Positions 53,001 through 63,880 of a stretch of 64,000 bases of DNA are shown here, piece after piece. A model generated the notes under the pieces. The model searched no databases. It was not told where the DNA came from and saw only the letters and a list, made by a program, of their open reading frames with translations. Source of the stretch: CAVTQY01 sp963736975 (GTDB taxonomy: Bacteria; Pseudomonadota; Alphaproteobacteria; Acetobacterales; Acetobacteraceae); assembly GCA_963736975.1 (NCBI GenBank), contig CAVTQY010000001.1, positions 4,095,614 to 4,159,613 on the forward strand. The letters run 5' to 3'. Both the position numbers and the translations under genes were made by a program. How positions within the stretch are numbered: the first letter of the stretch is position 1; every line of letters begins with the position of its first letter.

Positions 53001-56000
53001 ATTGGCATCTTCGGCATCAAGGCCGAGATGCCGAAGCTGTACCTGCGCCTGCGTCCACGCCAGCGTCGTCGCACGATCGAAGGCCATCGCGTCGTGGTGC
53101 CGGTCCACCAAATCGAGAACCTCACTCCGTGACTCCGCAATCAACGTCCAGAACGCGATGCGGGCTGTCGTCCTCGGCGCGAGCTGCACCCGGCGGCGCA
53201 GGCTGAAAATAGGATCCAGGACGGCGCCGGCCGTGTTGCTGAGCGCGGATTCAGTTTCCAGAGCGGCAGGGGTCCGGATTCCGCGTCCGCGCCCCAAGAA
53301 GCGGGCGCGATCGGTCTCAAACTGGATGTCGCCCAGCGTCTTGCCTTCGACCACAGCAAGATGTGCGGCCCAGACCTCGGTCTCGTCTGCCGAGCGACGG
53401 CGCCGCGTGGCCAGGAGCGCGCCGATTTCGGCCACCAGCTCGGTCTCGACGAACAGCTTCGAGAACGCCGGGTGTGCGTCGTCGGCCGCCTGCGCCGCCA
53501 ATACGAGCTCGGCGTATGAGGTGACCTCGATCTCACGGACGTGGTTGCCATGATTGGTGATCGACACCCGGCGCACCTCGGCGTCATCCTCGGAAGACAC
53601 CGCCACTTCCAGCGTCGTCGTGATGGTTCCATCGTGCCGGATTATCTCGGCCCGACCCTCGGAGAAGGAGACATCGTAACGGTCCGGTTCGCCGCCGCTC
53701 GGCTGATATCCTGCGGACCACACCGCCCCGCTCTGCCTGTCGCGAAGGAACACGTAGCTCCCCCAGGAATCGCAGGTGACGTCCTCCTGCCACCGTGTCA
53801 CAGCGATGTTCTTCCACCGGCTGTATCCCGAGCCCGCCGCGGTCAGCATGACGGCATAGCGCCCGTTCGACAGGAGGTGAGTGCGTGGTGAGAACGCGTG
53901 CGGAGAATTAAAACGGCGCTGTGTGGAAGCAACGGGGTCACCGATGTTGAGCGCAGCTGTGAGCGTATCGAGCAGGGGCTCTGATATCTTAACGTCGCGT
54001 GGCATACGTTCCTGAAGCAGCAGTTCGGTCGCCTGGATCATGGGCTCCGCATGAAACCGCTGTCGCATTGCCCCGTCGCTCAGTGCGTCGGCTATGGCGA
54101 TCAAGCTCATTCCTTGGTGATGAGCCATGTAGGCGCGGACCACGGCGACCTCGGTATCATCGGGAAGCCGTGATTTCGTGTAATCCAGGGCTTCGTACCA
54201 ACCGTAACGGCCGCGCCCACCAGCGCCTGCCAAGTGGGCGAAATTATTCGCGGCGGCCTTCGGGTCGATCATCGCGGCAAGCGCCGTCGCATAAGGTGCG
54301 ATCACGGTATTAGCCCCGAGCCCGCGTTTGAGGCCGAGACTTGGGATGCCGAAGCTCGAATACTGGTAGGTGAACTCCAGATCGCGCGCGTTGTAGGCGG
54401 ACTCCGAGGCGCCCCAGGGCACGTGGCGCGCTGCCCCGTATTTTATCTGCTGACGCACGACCTGGCGTTCCGTCTGCTCGAGCAGGCCTCCGACCGGCGC
54501 CCGCATGACGAGCGATGGCATCAGATACTCGAACATCGACCCGGACCATGACGTGAGGGCTGCGCCGTACCCCACCGGCGTCATCGCACGTCCGAGCCGG
54601 AACCAATGGCGCGTCGGCAGTTCGCCCTTGGCGATGCCGACGAAGCTTGCGAGGCGCGCCTCGGATGCAAGCAGGTCGTAGTAGCTCGGATCGAGGCTGC
54701 CGTCTGCGACGCGATAGCCGATCGAAAGCAACTCGCGCTCCCGATCGAACAGAGAGCTGAAATCCATATCATTGACCAGCTTATGAGCGCCCGCACACAG
54801 CGCCAGAAGCCGGCCGGACAGGTCGGCGGCTGCCTTCGCCGAGGACCGGAAGCCGTCGATCAAGGCATCCTCAAGGGGATCGACCGCGGTGCGCTCCGCG
54901 CACCGACGCGCCAGAACCGCGATGGCGGCTCCGCACATGTCTGGCAGGTCCGCGATACTCGGCATTCGGCTCGTCAAGGCCGCAAGTTCCGTGTTCGCAA
55001 GTGCCCCTTTGGTATCGGAGGCGAGCAGTACTGCCCAGGGCATCAATGTCGCGACGCTGCGTAGATGGTCCACGACCGCTGCGCACAGACCGTCCGCCCA
55101 CATGACCGCTTCGGCAGTGGGGGCAGCGGTCTTGGGATCGTCGGCGGGTAACCCCCGCAGGAGGTCCGGGATCTTCTCCGCATGTAGGGCAAGCGCCGAC
55201 AGCTGCGCCACAATGCCCGCGGGTGTTGACGGAGCCGGCCGGAGCATGACAGCCAGCACATCAAGCGTGTCGGTCAGCTGGCACCGATGAGATAACGCGG
55301 TATCGGTCCCAATATCACATAGAGCTTCTCGCAGAAGCGCCAGCGGATCTTCTATCCCGGCGTGCCAGTTCGCTTCGATCACAGGACGCACGGTCATTTC
55401 GCCGCACGCGTTCCACAAAGTGATCAAATGCCCGGCCAGATTACCGCTATCGACCGAGGATATATACTCTGGCTCCAGCGGACGAAGATCGCGGGTTCCA
55501 TACCAGTTGTAGAAATGACCAAGGTGCCGCTCGAGCTGGTGCATCGACCCAAGCGTCGCCTCCAGCCGTTCTACAGTCTCGAGCAATCCAATCCAGCCAA
55601 AGTCCGCTGCGGCCACCACGGACAGAAGGTAAAGCCCGATGTTAGTCGGCGATGTCCGATGCGCGACGACCGGCTTGGGGTCCTCCTGGAAGTTGTCCGG
55701 CGGAAGCATATGATCCTCGGCCGTGACGAACGTCTCGAAGAAGCACCATGTGCGGCGTGCGATCAGGCGCAGTGCCCCGGCGTCTTCAGCCGAGATCGGC
55801 GGCACGCTTGACGTCATTGAAGGCAGGCTGATCCAGCGCGCGATGGCCGGCGACAGCAGCCACAGAACACCAAACGGCGCGGCGATCGGCCAGGAACCAG
55901 GGTTGCACCACGCAACAAGCGCGGCAGCAGCGATGGTCAGCCCGACAGCACCGACCATCTGCTGATAGAATCCGCTCACGTCGAGCCGGGGACTTACCTT

Positions 56001-58893
56001 CGTCTGGGCAGTCGTGACCCATTCGAGCAGATTGCGTCGCGAAACCAGCAGCCGAAACAGGGTCCGGACAATCGCCTCTGACATGACCCAGGCCTGATGC
56101 GGCAGGAAAGCGACGAGAAGAACAACTTGCGACAGGAAGAGTTTCAGGTCTGCGACGGCAGCGTGGAGATGCATGCGCCTGGCGACTTGAAGCCGGTGCG
56201 GCAGGATGACATTGAGAAACGGGATCAGTACGGGTATGGCGATTGTCCCCAGGACGAACGTGCTCCAGCGCGCCGCATCTGCGAACGGCAAGATCCAGCC
56301 TGCGATGAGGGAGGCGAAGGCCGCCGGCGCAGACAGTGACCGCCGCAAATTGTCGATCATCTTCCATTGGCCGACCAACGGGATGACCCAGCGGCGCCGA
56401 TCGTGATCCGAAGTTGCCCCCCAGCCGAAAATCCAAGGTAGCAGCTGCCAGTCGCCGCGTGCCCAGCGATACTGGCGAGCCACGGCGGCATCGTAGCGGG
56501 TCGGGAACTCGTCGATCACCTCAATGTCGGACACCAGCCCGGCACGCGCAAAGATGCCCTCCAGCAAGTCGTGACTGAGCACCGTGTTGTCGGGGATTCG
56601 CCCGGCGAGTGAGGCCTCGAAGAAATCGACATCGTAAATACCTTTGCCGCAGTATGACCCCTCGCCGAAGAGGTCCTGATAGACGTCGGACACGGCGCAG
56701 GCATACGGATCTATTCCCCGCGCGTCCGCGAACACACGCTGGAACAGCGAGCCCTCACACCCTGTCGGCAGGGCCGGGGTGACGCGCGGTTGAAGCACCG
56801 CGTAGCCATCCACCACGCGACATAAACCGGCATCGAACGTGGGGAGATTGAGCGGGTGCGCCATTTTGCCGATCAGGCGTTTGGCGGCGGCCCGCGGCAG
56901 CCGCGTGTCGGCATCGAGGACAATGACGTAGCGGACCCCCGCAGGCACCGCTGGCTGATTGCCATCGGTTGAAACGAAGCCCGTGTTCGTCGCCCCCCGC
57001 AGCAAAAGATTCAACTCGTGCAGCTTCCCGCGCTTGCGTTCCCACCCGATCCACCGCTTCTGTCCGGCGTTCCAGAGTCTTTGGCGGTGAAACAGGAAGA
57101 AACGATTGCCACCAAGGGATCGTCCGTAGCGGCGGTTGAGTTCCGCCACACCGTCAGTGGCGGCGCGGAGCAGGTCGCCGTCGCCGGGCGCGATCTGCAT
57201 CTCGGAATCCGTCCAGTCCGAGAGCAGGGCGAAACAGAGATCGCCATCGGAATTAGCGAGATGATGAACCTCCAGCCGCTTGACCTGCTCGGCAATGCCA
57301 GCCGGAGAGGTCAGCAGCGTCGGCATGACGATCATTGTGCGCAGGGTGGACGGCACGCCATGGGCAAGCTCGAGGCCCGGCAGCGTGGTGGCGGCAAAAC
57401 GATTGGTGGCACCGCGGTTCACCAACGCCATGGCAGCATCCGACGCTGGAAGGAGGCCGAGGAGGAGGAGTACCGATACAATCCCACGTCGTGTTCCACT
57501 GCCGGTCCCAAGCCAACACCAGCACGAGGATAAGTGCGGTTACGGCTGCAAGAACGCCGACATAACCGGAAACACCGAGCGCCGTGTTGGCCCGAACGAG
57601 ACGGCGTCTAATCGTCGCCTGGGATCCGATCGAGGTTTCGAATCCGGCGCGTCCTGTGGCAATGAGGTAATATCCAGGGTCGCTCTTTCGGGCAGAAGCT
57701 GCGTCGCTGTCGCCCGTCTTGTTTTCGGCGTGCTTCGCAGCCTCCAGAGCAAGTCGGGCGACGTCAGTCTCCGAATGGGAGGAGCCGCGCGCAACTTCCT
57801 CGATTGCATGGCGGTACAGCTCCCGCGTTGGGAAATCGAAGTCGGCAAAGTTGCTATCAGCGCACAGGATTGCATCGACAGCGCTCACGCTTTCGAACAG
57901 CTCACGCCAATCGATGGCGGACATCAGCCGCATGCTCGTGATGATATTCCGGATGGTCACGTTCGCCGCGCCTTCGCGCTGCTGCTGCACCCGGACGATG
58001 CCTTCCGCGGTGGCTCCTTGAGCTGCCAGGGTTGCGTCCAGCCAGCGAACCGCCGGCGCGACCTTTGGATCTTCCTCGCGCAACCGGCGGACGAGCTGGA
58101 CCGCGAAGGCGGTAGACAATGGCGTGCCGACGCGCTCCAGCACCGCGCCAGCCTTTTCTGCCGCCTTCTCGCTTCCGCCCAGCAACCGGTCAGCGAGTGA
58201 ATTCGCTGCCTGACGTGCGCGCTGGTCACTCACCATATTTTCCGCGAGCCGCCGCAAGTTCTCCACCAGAACGACCCGAAGCGCTATCGCGACCGCCCAG
58301 AGCTCGCCGATCGTCAGCGTCTGTACCCGTTGGTATGCGTGCAGGAAGCGCTGGAGTATATGTGAATCGAAACGACTATCAGTATGGGCGACGATTGCCC
58401 ACGAGAGACCGAAGACGCGCGGGTAGCCCTTGAACGGCCCATCGAGCAGCTTCGGGAGCTTCTTCTGGAACCCAGGCGGCAGGTCGATCCGGATTGCGCG
58501 GACCTGCTCCTGCACCACATGGAAGTTGTCCACCAGCCAATCCGCAGAGGGCGTAATTGATCGCGCATCACGGGTTGCCGCCGTCGTGACCAGGTACGCG
58601 GTGCGCAGCGCGCGTTCGTTGTCCAGCAAGCGTGCTTCCAAGCGATTATCTCTGGTCGGGCGAGACGAGACCTTTTGCGCAGCGGCAAGGCTTTCCGCGT
58701 GCTGCTCAAGGCGCTCAATGCCGAAGAGTTCCGCGCGGATCGGCTCCTCGTGAGTCATGCCGGACGCGGCCGGCTGGTGCCCGAAGGTGCGACCGACCGC
58801 ATCCACAACAGCAGCACTACGGGATTGGCGAGTGAACATCGCCGATCGGCGTGCAACCGGATGAGTATAAACTGCTTCAGCGCCACGTTTCAC
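50004..58893 (-). pseudogene. ndvB: Cyclic beta-1,2-glucan synthase (NdvB/ChvB type), one frameshift
   Basis: Two frames abutting near 57,480 together give about 2,950 residues, the size of NdvB. N-terminal part (from GTG 58893 or ATG 58839/58758): LLDNERALRTAYLVTTAATRDARSITPSADWLVDNFHV region and GYYLIATGRAGFE, ending in a membrane helix (LAAVTALILVLVLAWDRQWNTT). After the shift: VSVLLLLGLLPASDAAMALVNRG, VIVLDADTRLP (glycosyltransferase DxD), RQYRWARGDWQL (QxxRW), further membrane helices, then the GH94-type C-terminal region with GTGDWNDGMNRVG and ENGGQYTHGAIWSV. It makes periplasmic osmoregulatory glucan. One base removed near CGTGGGATT restores the frame, so a sequencing error is quite possible. 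Confidence 0.88.
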
Positions 58894-59197
58894 ATTAGTA
58901 TCCCGTCATGATGCTGCGGTCCCGAAGGAATCTAACCCATCGAGCGGTGCACATGAAGGCGCTGTGGGCAACCGCCTTACAGTCTCAGTAAGGCGCCATG
59001 CGTGGTGTCGGACAGAAGCGAATTTACTCAGGATACGGTATCCCGGTTCTGAGTAGTTTCCGAGCCTGTTGGGTCGAACCCTCTGCCGTGTGCCTTTCGG
59101 CACACGAAGGTCCTTGGAGTGCATCTTCACCTTGCATCCCTCCCGAAGTTCGGCCCGAATGCTTCGAGTTGGCTCGCACGCGCGGCAGCGGTCGCGC
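58894..59197. promoter_or_regulatory. ndvB upstream region with hairpin and 13-nt motif
   Basis: Perfect hairpin CGCCTTAC-AGTCTCA-GTAAGGCG (58973-58995). Further upstream, a dyad ACTCAG ... CTGAGT around GGATACGGTATCC (59024-59056) leads into the motif copy at 59050-59062, oriented toward ndvB. Likely promoter/operator region of the ndvB-pgm operon; the sigma factor cannot be named. Confidence 0.5.
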
Positions 59198-61774
59198 TCA
59201 CGTGGTCAGCAGGCCCACGTTGGCGTCGGACTTGGGCTTTGTATCGGCCTTCGCGCGCTCGGGCCGGGCTTTGGGCGAAGCCTTGGGCTCAGTGTCTGCT
59301 CGGACGGCATCGAGAACCTTGTAGGCAAGCAGCTTGACCGGGTCAGTTATCAGGAACCAAGCGAAGGCATAGGCCCAAACGATACCCGCGTATCTCCAGC
59401 CAAGCGGCGTCACGAGCCCCGCGCCATAGACCGCAACCAGCGTTGCCACAGCCTGCGTCCCGCACACTGCCGCCAGCAGGATCCAAGCCGGGCGTGTGGA
59501 CCACCATGGTCCGCGCGTACGTGTCTGGAAGATCGTCAAATGCCCGGCGACCGACAGCATCAGGTACATCATTGTCTGGAGTTGCGGATGTTTCAGCCCA
59601 AATATCCGGTCACCGAGATAGAAGAGTCCGAATGCAGCGATGGGGCCGACAAGACCGAGCACCGTGGCGATGCCAAGGACGAGCCGCATGTTCCAGGCCT
59701 CAGGCGCGTTCCTGTAACGAACATTGTCGTAGGCGATGGACAGGATCGCGCCGTCGTTGAGTAGCGCGAGCATTACGATCATAATCGCCGTCAGGGGGTA
59801 AAAATTGAAGATGACGATCGCCAGCGTCATGAACAGCAGAACGCGCAACGTCTCGGCGATGCGGTAGATCGCGTAGCTGTTCATGCGCTGGAAGATCTTC
59901 CGGCTCTCCTTGATCGCATCGATGATCACCGATAACCCCGGTGCCACCAGCACGATCGAGGCCGCTGCACGCGCCGCGTCCGTCGCACCAGAGACAGCGA
60001 AGCCGCAGTCGGCCTTCTTCAGCGCGGGAGCGTCATTCACCCCGTCACCCGTCATGCCGACGATGTGGCCGTGCTTTTGCAGCACGTCGACGATATGGAA
60101 TTTGTGCTCCGGGAATACCTGGGCGAAGCCGTCGGCCGTTTCGATGGACTTGGCCACCGATGCGCTCTCCTCGGTCTGGGAATCTCCCAGGGTGCCGCCG
60201 TCCAGGATGTTTGCCCCCATGCCCAACGTTTTGGCGGTCTCCCGAGCGATCGCCAGGGCATCGCCTGTTACCATCTTGATCTTTACGCCCATCGCGGCTG
60301 CGGTCGCGACCGTGGACTTGGCATCTACACGCGGCGGATCGAACAGAGGCAAAACACCGAGAAGCTGCCATTTGCCGTCGCCATCGGCCCGGGCCACGCC
60401 GAGGGAACGGAAGCCGCGTGCTGCGAAGTCGTTCACTGCTTTGTCGACGGCACCCTTGACGGCGGCGGCGTTAGCCGACAGTGCCTGGATAACCTGAGGC
60501 GCTCCCTTCGTAACCTTGCACGTACTCCCATCCGCAACCTTGACGGTGGCCTCGGTACGCTTGTGCACTGGATCGAACGGCTGGAAATGCATGACTTGAT
60601 AAGGCTTCAGCGCCTGCTTGTCCTTCAGGCCGCCCAAGACGGCGAGATCGATGGTGTCGTCGTTCTCGGCGCGCGAAGCCAATGCGCCGGCAAGAATGAC
60701 CTGATCTGCCGTGATCTTATCCAGGCAGAAGGGGTCACCCAGTGTGAGCTTGTTCTGCGTCAGAGTCCCGGTCTTGTCGGCACACAGCACGTCCACACCG
60801 GCCAGTTCCTCGATGGCGACCAACTTGCTTACAATCGCCTGTTTCTTCGCGAGCAGGCGGGCGCCGACCGCCATGGTCACCGACAGGACGGTGGGCATTG
60901 CCACAGGGATCGCTGCCACGGTCAGCACGAGGGCGAACTGCAGCGTCGTCAGAATGGGATTACCACGATAGATACCAAAACCGATGATCACTGCGACCAT
61001 GACCGCCGCCAGCATGATCAGGTAGTTGCCGATCCTCAGCACGGCTTTCTGGAAATGGCTGACGGTAACGGCCGTCTCGACCAGCTCCGCGGTTTTGCCG
61101 AAATAGGTCTTCCCGCCGGTCGCATAGACCAGCGCACCGATCTCGCCGCGACGAACGATCGAACCGGAGAATACGGCGTCGCCGGATTTTCGGGAGGCAG
61201 GTAGTGACTCACCGGTCAGCGCCGATTGGTCCACTGACACCTCGTCGCCTTCAAGCAGGCGCGCATCCGCCGGCACAATGTCGCCGAGGCGCAAGCGTAT
61301 GACATCACCCGGGACCAGTTCGCGGGCTGGCGGCGTGATCCACTTTCCGTCACGCTTCACCCGCGCCTTGACCGCCAACCTGGCCTTTAGAGCTTCAATC
61401 GCGTCGCCTGCCTGGCGCTCTTCCCAGAAGCCGATGGTGGCGTTGGCCAAAAGCAGCAGCATGATGATGAAGAAGTCCGGCCAGTGACGGACGACACCGG
61501 ACAGGACGACGGCGACTTCGATCATCCACGGGATTGGGCCCCAAAAATAAGACAGGAATTTCAGAAGCGCATTTGTCTTCTTCTCCTCGATCTCGTTGGG
61601 GCCGTATTGAGCCAGTCGCTTCCTTGCCTCTGCCTGGCTGAGGCCGTCCGGTGACGCACCGAGTTTCTTCTCGACCTCCGGCAGCGGAAGGCTTTTCAGA
61701 TCGTCCTTTGCCTCGGACTTCGAGGCCGGCTTCAGCTGAAGAACCTCGGCGTGATCGGCAGCGGACGATGCCAT
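59198..61774 (-). CDS. P3A-type plasma-membrane proton-efflux ATPase
   Basis: 858 residues from ATG 61774 (MASSAADHAEVLQLKP, AGGA upstream); the frame continues further up but without homology. Family landmarks: QYGPNEIEEKKTNALLKFL, LVPGDVIRLRLGDIVPADARLL, VDQSALTGESLP, PVAMPTVLSVTMAVGA (helix 4), LCADKTGTLTQN (phosphorylated Asp), KMVTGDALAIARETAKTLGMG and HIVGMTGDGVNDAPALKKADCG. About ten membrane helices. It pumps protons at the expense of ATP, a relative of fungal/plant Pma H+-ATPases occurring in some acid-tolerant bacteria. The Lys/Pro-rich C-terminus could be regulatory. Confidence 0.93.
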   Translation of the reverse strand: MASSAADHAEVLQLKPASKSEAKDDLKSLPLPEVEKKLGASPDGLSQAEARKRLAQYGPNEIEEKKTNALLKFLSYFWGPIPWMIEVAVVLSGVVRHWPDFFIIMLLLLANATIGFWEERQAGDAIEALKARLAVKARVKRDGKWITPPARELVPGDVIRLRLGDIVPADARLLEGDEVSVDQSALTGESLPASRKSGDAVFSGSIVRRGEIGALVYATGGKTYFGKTAELVETAVTVSHFQKAVLRIGNYLIMLAAVMVAVIIGFGIYRGNPILTTLQFALVLTVAAIPVAMPTVLSVTMAVGARLLAKKQAIVSKLVAIEELAGVDVLCADKTGTLTQNKLTLGDPFCLDKITADQVILAGALASRAENDDTIDLAVLGGLKDKQALKPYQVMHFQPFDPVHKRTEATVKVADGSTCKVTKGAPQVIQALSANAAAVKGAVDKAVNDFAARGFRSLGVARADGDGKWQLLGVLPLFDPPRVDAKSTVATAAAMGVKIKMVTGDALAIARETAKTLGMGANILDGGTLGDSQTEESASVAKSIETADGFAQVFPEHKFHIVDVLQKHGHIVGMTGDGVNDAPALKKADCGFAVSGATDAARAAASIVLVAPGLSVIIDAIKESRKIFQRMNSYAIYRIAETLRVLLFMTLAIVIFNFYPLTAIMIVMLALLNDGAILSIAYDNVRYRNAPEAWNMRLVLGIATVLGLVGPIAAFGLFYLGDRIFGLKHPQLQTMMYLMLSVAGHLTIFQTRTRGPWWSTRPAWILLAAVCGTQAVATLVAVYGAGLVTPLGWRYAGIVWAYAFAWFLITDPVKLLAYKVLDAVRADTEPKASPKARPERAKADTKPKSDANVGLLTT

Positions 61775-62390
61775 GGATGCTATTCCTGTTCTGTGTGTGT
61801 CTGCAGTCGCATAGGAGCGGCGGGCGGCATCACGGCGCAGCCTGTGTTGAGGACCGTCGTGACGGATCATGCGATCATGAACGCCTCGTTCGTGTGGATG
61901 ACCCGCACTGGAACGCCACCGGTGTCGGGCGAACTTAGCGGAGCGCTCCGGGCGGAGACTGGACAAGGGCGACACAGCCCTCCGCATCTCTTCTACGGCT
62001 CTGTGGGCTACGGGCGGGAGGATCGGAATCTACGCATTCCCCCCGGGTGCCGTGGGCGCCTCGCCGGTTACTGGCGCCGTGCATTGCGCTGCGCCCAGGC
62101 TCGCCGCTGAGTAGATTCCGCATCTGTGACGACGGGACCGAAAGCCCATGTTAAGGACGGTGCTTCTCGCTGACGGTGACCTGATGAGGAAACACTGCGG
62201 TGTCCTGGCACTTCATCCTGGCACTTCGGTCCCGAATGCCTTTCGTCAGAGAACCATGAGAAGTTGAGCGCGGCAGTGGCTTACCATCGTGCTGTGCCCT
62301 GTCGGCAATCTTCTGCGACGACACTCACATCACGATTAGCCCGGCTGTGATTCGTAATTCTCCGGGCTCTGCTCCAGATTGGAGATTGAG
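61775..62390. promoter_or_regulatory. Intergenic region with motif pair and tandem repeat
   Basis: No gene supported in 616 bp. CGGAATCTACGCA (62024-62036, +) and TGAGTAGATTCCG (62108-62120, i.e. minus-strand motif) form an inverted pair like the one before xfp. TCCTGGCACTTC is tandemly repeated at 62203-62214 and 62216-62227. The region lies between the divergent ATPase gene and the 176-aa membrane protein gene, so it probably contains both promoters. Confidence 0.45.
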
Positions 62391-62921
62391 ATGGCACATC
62401 CTGACGCGTTCGCTTTTAAGAACGCGGCTGTCAACCCGTTTCTCTACTCAGAGGTTGGGCTCGAGTTGAACGGTTCAACGCTTACGGTATTGTCCACCCT
62501 TGCCCGGCTTGGCGAGGATCCATGGGCCCAGGCATTCAACTGGGCCCAACTGCCGAGGCCAGCAATCATCGATCAGCTTGCCGAGCGCATCAGGCGGATG
62601 CCGTTGCCTCCGCAAGCGTTGCTCGATGCGCGTGCAACTGCTTCACGGCTCAGTTCGCTATTGCCCGAGCAAACCCAAAGCCTAGTGTTTGGGAACGGCA
62701 GGGGAACAAGGATGCCGGCCGTCCCGAAATCGGCGCGGCTGCCGATCTTCTACGTCATCTTGGTGTTTGTTACTGCAATGAACATGGCGGTGGTATTGGC
62801 GCGCCATGGTTCTTTACCCGTCCAGACGGAGCAAAGCGCTGCGCTCCAGGTCTCGTCAGCCGTCGGCGCCCCCCAAAACCGAATACCCGCGGGATCGCAA
62901 CGCTCGGCATCGCCGAATTAA
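62391..62921 (+). CDS. Uncharacterised single-span membrane protein
   Basis: 176 residues from ATG 62391 with GGAGATTGAG upstream. Cytoplasmic N-terminal part of about 115 residues (NPFLYSEVGLELNGSTLTVLSTLARLGEDPWAQA landmark LARLGEDPW; LAERIRRMPLPPQALLDARATASRL), then one membrane helix (LPIFYVILVFVTAMNMAVVLA) and a Ser/Ala/Gln-rich tail. Not recognised as a named family. Start and coding character are good; role unknown, perhaps an envelope-stress accessory given its neighbours. Confidence 0.7.
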   Translation: MAHPDAFAFKNAAVNPFLYSEVGLELNGSTLTVLSTLARLGEDPWAQAFNWAQLPRPAIIDQLAERIRRMPLPPQALLDARATASRLSSLLPEQTQSLVFGNGRGTRMPAVPKSARLPIFYVILVFVTAMNMAVVLARHGSLPVQTEQSAALQVSSAVGAPQNRIPAGSQRSASPN

Positions 62922-63122
62922 CGACGAGCGGGCGTCCGGATGGAGACGACACCTGGCGGTTGGACGATCCGTTCATCGGGATCAAGGTGCAGTGCACTAC
63001 GTTTGGCGTGCCGTCGACCAGCGTGGCGTTTCATGCCTGGGGGCGAAGACGGGAACGGCGGATGCAGCCGTTCAATGGAGGCTCGCTCGGAAAGCTGTGA
63101 TGTAGCAACAGCTGCCGTGGGC

Positions 63123-63154
63123 CCGAGTAAGTAATTTCCGATCCTGTTACTCGG
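63123..63154. promoter_or_regulatory. Dyad enclosing a degenerate 13-nt motif, before PRC gene
   Basis: CCGAGTAA (63123-63130) and TTACTCGG (63147-63154) are perfect arms; the loop contains AATTTCCG, the core of the recurrent motif. It lies about 90 bp before the PRC-barrel start. The rest of 62922-63245 has no supportable gene. Confidence 0.45.
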
Positions 63155-63245
63155 AATCCGCGGGTCCATATCATGGTGCTGTAATCGCCCATAAAATTGC
63201 GAGAATCATCGAACCGCTCGCGCACCTCGTCGAAGGAGAAGCGAC

Positions 63246-63674
63246 ATGGACAAGGACTCGACTGCTCTGCAGGTCGACCAGACCGCCATAGACCGGCTCA
63301 TCGCACCCGAAAGGGTTAGCGGGCCAACGGTGGTGACCGCGAGAACGCTCGAAGGAATCACCGTATATAGCGCCACGGGGGAGAAGGCCGGTACCTTGGA
63401 AGATGTCATGATCGACAAGGTGTCTGGGAAGATCGCCTATGCCGTACTAGCTTTCGGAGGCTTCCTTGGATTGGGTGAGCGGCACCATCCGCTTCCCTGG
63501 ACGATTTTGCAGTACGACAGCTCCAAGGGTGGGTACGTGGTTGAGCTCGACAAAGAGACAGTGAAGGACGCGCCGTCCTTCGGCTCGAGCGATGACGTGT
63601 GCTGGGAAGACGAAGGCTGGGGACGCCGTGTGCACGATTACTATAAGGCAAAGCCGTATTGGGCTCCTCTGTAA
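63246..63674 (+). CDS. PRC-barrel domain protein
   Basis: 142 residues, ATG 63246 behind AAGGAGAAG. The PRC barrel spans about residues 30-105: TARTLEGITVYSATGEKAGTLEDVMIDKVSGKIAYAVLAFGGFLGLGERHHPLPW, landmarks GEKAGTLEDVMID and FLGLGERHHPLPW. The latter motif is typical of stand-alone stress-associated PRC proteins in Alphaproteobacteria. The tail is acidic-aromatic (DDVCWEDEGWGRRVHDYY). Probably general-stress regulated; the partner is unknown. Confidence 0.88.
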   Translation: MDKDSTALQVDQTAIDRLIAPERVSGPTVVTARTLEGITVYSATGEKAGTLEDVMIDKVSGKIAYAVLAFGGFLGLGERHHPLPWTILQYDSSKGGYVVELDKETVKDAPSFGSSDDVCWEDEGWGRRVHDYYKAKPYWAPL

Positions 63675-63690
63675 CAAAAGGAATTTCCAA

Positions 63691-63870
63691 ATGGGCCCTA
63701 TCTTATTGATCCTCGTGATCCTTTTCCTATTCAGCGGGGGTGGATACTACGGCTACCGCTCGGGTTATTATGGCGGGCGCGGCTTTGGCGGGGGTGTTGG
63801 CCTGATCATAGTTGTTGTCGCCCTGTTCTGGCTGTTCAACAGCGGGTTCTCTCATCAATTCCACTACTGA
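63691..63870 (+). CDS. Small glycine-rich membrane protein (DUF3309-like)
   Basis: 59 residues: hydrophobic start GPILLILVILFLFSGGG, Gly/Tyr-rich middle (YYGYRSGYYGGRGFGGG) and a second hydrophobic segment VGLIIVVVALFWLF. The layout matches the DUF3309 type of tiny membrane proteins. ATG 63691 follows AAAAGGAATTT, a good ribosome-binding site, 16 bp after the PRC stop, so both are likely co-transcribed. Confidence 0.75.
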   Translation: MGPILLILVILFLFSGGGYYGYRSGYYGGRGFGGGVGLIIVVVALFWLFNSGFSHQFHY

Positions 63871-63880
63871 GCGCCCGACC

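Noticed and set aside
44076..62120. MITE with ends CGGAAWCTACTCA
   Set aside because: Two inverted pairs of similar spacing exist, but their interiors share no evident sequence and other copies are single; kept only as an alternative explanation.
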